Below are positions 61,475 to 64,000 of a stretch of DNA of 64,000 bases, in pieces (within the stretch, counting starts at the first letter, position 1; every line of letters starts with the position of its first letter). The stretch lies in assembly GCF_041358175.1 (NCBI RefSeq), contig NZ_JBGKBE010000009.1, positions 62,001 to 126,000 on the forward strand. Direction: 5' to 3'. Under the pieces are notes generated by a model. The model was not told the DNA's origin, made no database searches, and saw nothing but the letters and a program-made list of their open reading frames with translations. Position numbers and translations under genes: made by a program. The DNA comes from Muriicola sp041358175 (GTDB taxonomy: Bacteria; Bacteroidota; Bacteroidia; Flavobacteriales; Flavobacteriaceae).

Positions 61475-63637
61475 TTAGAGTTTGTTCTTTATAAAACTGG
61501 TCATTTTGCTGTAAAGTTGTAGTCGGGTATTTCCCCCGCTAATTCCATGACTTTTATCGGGATAAATGGCCCAGTCGAATTGCTTATTTGCCTGTACCAG
61601 TTCTTCGATCATCCTCATGGTATTCTGCACGTGCACGTTATCATCCCCCGAACCATGGATCAGCAAATAATCTCCTTTGAGCATAGAAGGATAGGTAAGA
61701 GGACTGTTGTCATCGTAGCCATTCGGGTTTTCCTGGGGCGTGCTCATATAGCGTTCGGTATATACAGTGTCATAAAACCTCCAGCTGGTAACAGGGGCTA
61801 CGGCAATTGCCAGTTCGAAGGTGTCGTTACCCTGTAAAATACAATTAGACGACATAAATCCTCCATAGCTCCAACCCCATATCCCGGTACGATCTTCATC
61901 TATCCAGGAATATTCACTCAGCTTTTTCCCTACTGAGATCTGGTCTTCTACTTCGTATTTCCCAAGTTCCTTATAGGTCATTTTCTTAAAGTCTCTTCCT
62001 TTGTAGCCAGTTCCCCTTCCGTCAACACAGGCGACCACGATTCCTTCCTGGGCGAGCATCTGATGCCAGTAGTCATTACTTCCCCACCAGCGATTCGCTA
62101 CCTGTTGTGATCCAGGACCACTGTACTGGAACAAAAACAACGGATACTTTTTTCCCGGGTCAAAATCGGCGGGTTTAATCATCCACATATTTAGGTCATA
62201 GCCGTTGATATTGATGGTTGAAAATTCTTTAGGACTTGTTTTGTAATTCTTTAAAAGTTCGGCGACTGAAGAGTTGTCTCGAATGTCCTTCATTTTTAAC
62301 CCATCCGTTGCCCTGTGTAAGGTATACCTGTATGGAGTTTCCACACTTGAATAGGTATTGATAAAATAGGAGAAGTCCGTACTAAATGCAGCACTATGAG
62401 TCCCTACTTCTTCGGTTAGCTTTCTCTTATTTTTCCCATTAATTCCTATTCTATATACGTCGCGGTTGATCGACCCATTCTCAGTGCTCTGGTAGAAGAT
62501 CGCTTTCTTTTTGGGATCATATCCGTAATAACTTGTCACCTCCCAGGGACCCGAGGTCAGCTGCTTCCTGATACTGGTTTCTGGCTTGTAGTGATAAATA
62601 TGGTTATATCCGTCTTGCTCGCTGGTCCAGATAAAACTGTCATCTTCCAGGAAAGTGAGGTCGTTAGTGATATCTATATAGGCCTCATCGCGTTCCTCGA
62701 GCAGAAGGGACACCACTCCGTCTGGAGCCTCAACGGTATACATCCTCAAGTGGTTCTGTGCCCGGTTCAGGGTTTGTACGCTCAGTTCATCAGGATTCTG
62801 CTTCCAGAGCAACCTGGGAATATAGTATGCCTCCGGGAGGGGGACCTCCTTTAGGCTGGCATTCTCCAGGCCATAAAGATGAAGCGTGACCTTGGAGTTC
62901 TCCTCCCCCGCCTTGGGATATTTAAATCGGTTTTGGGAAGGATAAAGTCCCTCCCCGTAAATATCCATGGAAAATTCAGGTACAGCCCTTTCATCAAAGC
63001 GCAGAAATGCGATTCGGGTACCGTCCGAATTCCAGTCGAATGCCCTTACAAACCCAAATTCTTCTTCATATACCCAGTCTGTTACCCCGTTGATAATAGC
63101 GTTGGCCCTTCCATCCTCTGTGATCCGGGTGGTTGCCCCGGATAAGAGATCGAAAAGGTAAAGGTCATTTTCAAATACGTAGGCGACCTTGGATCCATCG
63201 GGCGAAAGCTGTGGGGCCATGATTTTGTTATCCGATATTTTTATAATTGTTTTGGCGGAAGTATCATACACATAGTATATTCCCCTTCTTGAGTGTCGGT
63301 AAATTTTTTCTATCTCCGTGGCTAACAGGATGACAGACTCGTCTTTACTAAAGGTGTATGAGCTGAAATAAGGCACTCCATTTTCCGGAGAAGAGCTGAG
63401 AATGGTAGTTGTGCTTTCCAGAGTTTCATAGGCGTACTTTTCAATACTACTTACCCCTGTAGCCTTATCCAGATTGAGAATGCTATAGTGTTGGCCATCG
63501 TTCATCGACCTGAGTTCCTGGAGGCCCTTGGTAGAAAATTTACCTCCCCAGATCTCTTCGAGAGTAATTTTTTGTTGTTGTGTAAAAACCAGAGTGGATG
63601 CTGTAAGGAAAATAAACAGCAGGAGGGAATTTTTCAT
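61475..63637 (-). CDS. Secreted dipeptidyl peptidase IV (S9B family)
   Basis: 720 residues with a signal peptide (MKNSLLLFIFLTASTLVFTQ). N-terminal eight-bladed propeller (about 35-470) with the double-Glu segment DWVYEEEFGFVRAFDW that binds the substrate N-terminus, then the alpha/beta-hydrolase domain with Ser590 in GWSYGGF, Asp in LLIHGSGDDNVH and His in DKSHGISGG. It removes X-Pro or X-Ala dipeptides from peptides in the periplasm. The next two genes import such products. Confidence 0.95.
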   Translation of the reverse strand: MKNSLLLFIFLTASTLVFTQQQKITLEEIWGGKFSTKGLQELRSMNDGQHYSILNLDKATGVSSIEKYAYETLESTTTILSSSPENGVPYFSSYTFSKDESVILLATEIEKIYRHSRRGIYYVYDTSAKTIIKISDNKIMAPQLSPDGSKVAYVFENDLYLFDLLSGATTRITEDGRANAIINGVTDWVYEEEFGFVRAFDWNSDGTRIAFLRFDERAVPEFSMDIYGEGLYPSQNRFKYPKAGEENSKVTLHLYGLENASLKEVPLPEAYYIPRLLWKQNPDELSVQTLNRAQNHLRMYTVEAPDGVVSLLLEERDEAYIDITNDLTFLEDDSFIWTSEQDGYNHIYHYKPETSIRKQLTSGPWEVTSYYGYDPKKKAIFYQSTENGSINRDVYRIGINGKNKRKLTEEVGTHSAAFSTDFSYFINTYSSVETPYRYTLHRATDGLKMKDIRDNSSVAELLKNYKTSPKEFSTININGYDLNMWMIKPADFDPGKKYPLFLFQYSGPGSQQVANRWWGSNDYWHQMLAQEGIVVACVDGRGTGYKGRDFKKMTYKELGKYEVEDQISVGKKLSEYSWIDEDRTGIWGWSYGGFMSSNCILQGNDTFELAIAVAPVTSWRFYDTVYTERYMSTPQENPNGYDDNSPLTYPSMLKGDYLLIHGSGDDNVHVQNTMRMIEELVQANKQFDWAIYPDKSHGISGGNTRLQLYSKMTSFIKNKL

Positions 63638-63808
63638 TCGATAGTTTTGTTCAGATTCAAACCCTCAAGTTTACTAATATTTTCCCTAAAAAAATAACTT
63701 TCTGCCCGCCAATTGCTATTTCAATCGTTCAGAAAATGGCTTATAAGTCCTTGGTTTTACCCGAATGTTTAACCCCCGGAGGATCATCGGATGTTAAGGC
63801 AATATTAC

Positions 63809-63816
63809 TATCTTTG
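63809..63816 (+). promoter_or_regulatory. Candidate promoter -7 box of the HMG-CoA reductase gene
   Basis: TATCTTTG, the commonest Bacteroidota -7 form, 19 bases before the ATG at 63836. No TTG at the usual -33 distance. Confidence 0.5.
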
Positions 63817-63835
63817 AAGCCATATACCCTTTAAA

Positions 63836-64000
63836 ATGCCCTTACCCATTGAAGGTTTTTCCAAGCTGTCTAAAGATGAAAAAATACGCTGGATAGCCGA
63901 GCAGTATACTGACGACCCAAAAGCGAGTATTTCCTTGATCAGGAAGTATTGGAACGACGACAGAAAATTACAACAACTCCACGATGAATTTATAGAAAAT
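63836..64000 (+). CDS. Hydroxymethylglutaryl-CoA reductase, N-terminal fragment
   Basis: Only the first 55 codons are in the window. The start MPLPIEGFSKLSKDEKIRW and the end LQQLHDEFIEN match the N-terminus of class II HMG-CoA reductases as I know them from Flavobacteriia; the catalytic parts lie to the right. The enzyme interconverts HMG-CoA and mevalonate and would serve isoprenoid synthesis. Divergent from the dipeptidyl peptidase gene, with 198 bases between them. Confidence 0.75.
   Translation, partial: MPLPIEGFSKLSKDEKIRWIAEQYTDDPKASISLIRKYWNDDRKLQQLHDEFIEN

Noticed and set aside
63736..63834. Short open frame of 32 codons upstream of the HMG-CoA reductase gene
   Set aside because: It runs through the candidate -7 box, has no hydrophobic or domain pattern, and is within chance length for the gap.
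1..64000. Search for tRNA, rRNA, CRISPR arrays, insertion sequences, phage or toxin-antitoxin genes
   Set aside because: None seen. Gaps are below about 200 bases, no direct-repeat arrays or transposase motifs occur, and gene content is chromosomal core.

Overview
The window is a compact piece of a Bacteroidota chromosome, almost certainly family Flavobacteriaceae. The evidence is the gldK-gldL-gldM-gldN set of the type IX secretion/gliding machinery, promoter -7 boxes of the Bacteroidota type (TAnnTTTG), the near absence of Shine-Dalgarno sequences, and gene neighbourhoods typical of the group (DUF4212-symporter-acs, purH-mreBCD-mrdA-rodA, surE-lpxB-NlpC/P60-comEC). GC content looks a little above 40 percent by eye. 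No tRNA, rRNA, CRISPR array, insertion sequence or phage gene was seen. No gene-free stretch exceeds about 200 bases.

Layout. 1-9369: the end of a GH16 glycanase, a small lipoprotein, katG on the minus strand, then a run of small plus-strand genes (VOC, DUF1697, VanZ-like, DinB-like, three membrane proteins of unknown role), a secreted GH2 glycosidase and a small membrane protein. 9387-13285 (minus): acetate module, a two-subunit Na+/solute symporter followed by acetyl-CoA synthetase. 13374-19818 (minus): a MarR-controlled tripartite RND efflux operon with a palindromic operator candidate, ending in a CPXCG zinc-ribbon protein. 19965-24448: a plant-type leucine-rich-repeat protein, an ABC-F ATPase, a DUF983 protein and a FAD oxidoreductase. 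24526-32911 (minus): gldN, gldM, gldL, gldK, a ureohydrolase-fold protein that has lost metal ligands, and topA. 33027-34259: an LVIVD-repeat lipoprotein.

34417-38932 (plus): a tightly packed operon miaB - sigma-54 activator - lptE - TPR protein - secG, followed by groES-groEL, which has a sigma-54-like promoter candidate. 41166-48864 (plus): a GAF protein, purH, and the elongasome cluster mreB-mreC-mreD-mrdA-rodA. 48861-53006: a membrane-anchored DRGH nuclease, msrB-msrA and a Prc-type protease. 53197-58097 (plus): surE, a small membrane protein, lpxB, an NlpC/P60 lipoprotein and a ComEC channel protein with an eroded nuclease domain. 58103-63637 (minus): a secreted dipeptidyl peptidase IV followed by two paralogous POT peptide transporters. 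The window ends in the start of an HMG-CoA reductase gene.

Together the genes cover envelope building (mre/rod, lptE, lpxB, secG, gld), oxidative-damage defence (katG, msrA, msrB, GAF protein), peptide and acetate scavenging, and multidrug efflux. No clearly new multi-gene defence or mobile system was found. The best leads are the degenerate ureohydrolase beside gldK, the sigma-54 activator operon with a sigma-54-like groESL promoter, and the nuclease-less ComEC lying about 6 kb from a membrane-anchored EndA-like nuclease.
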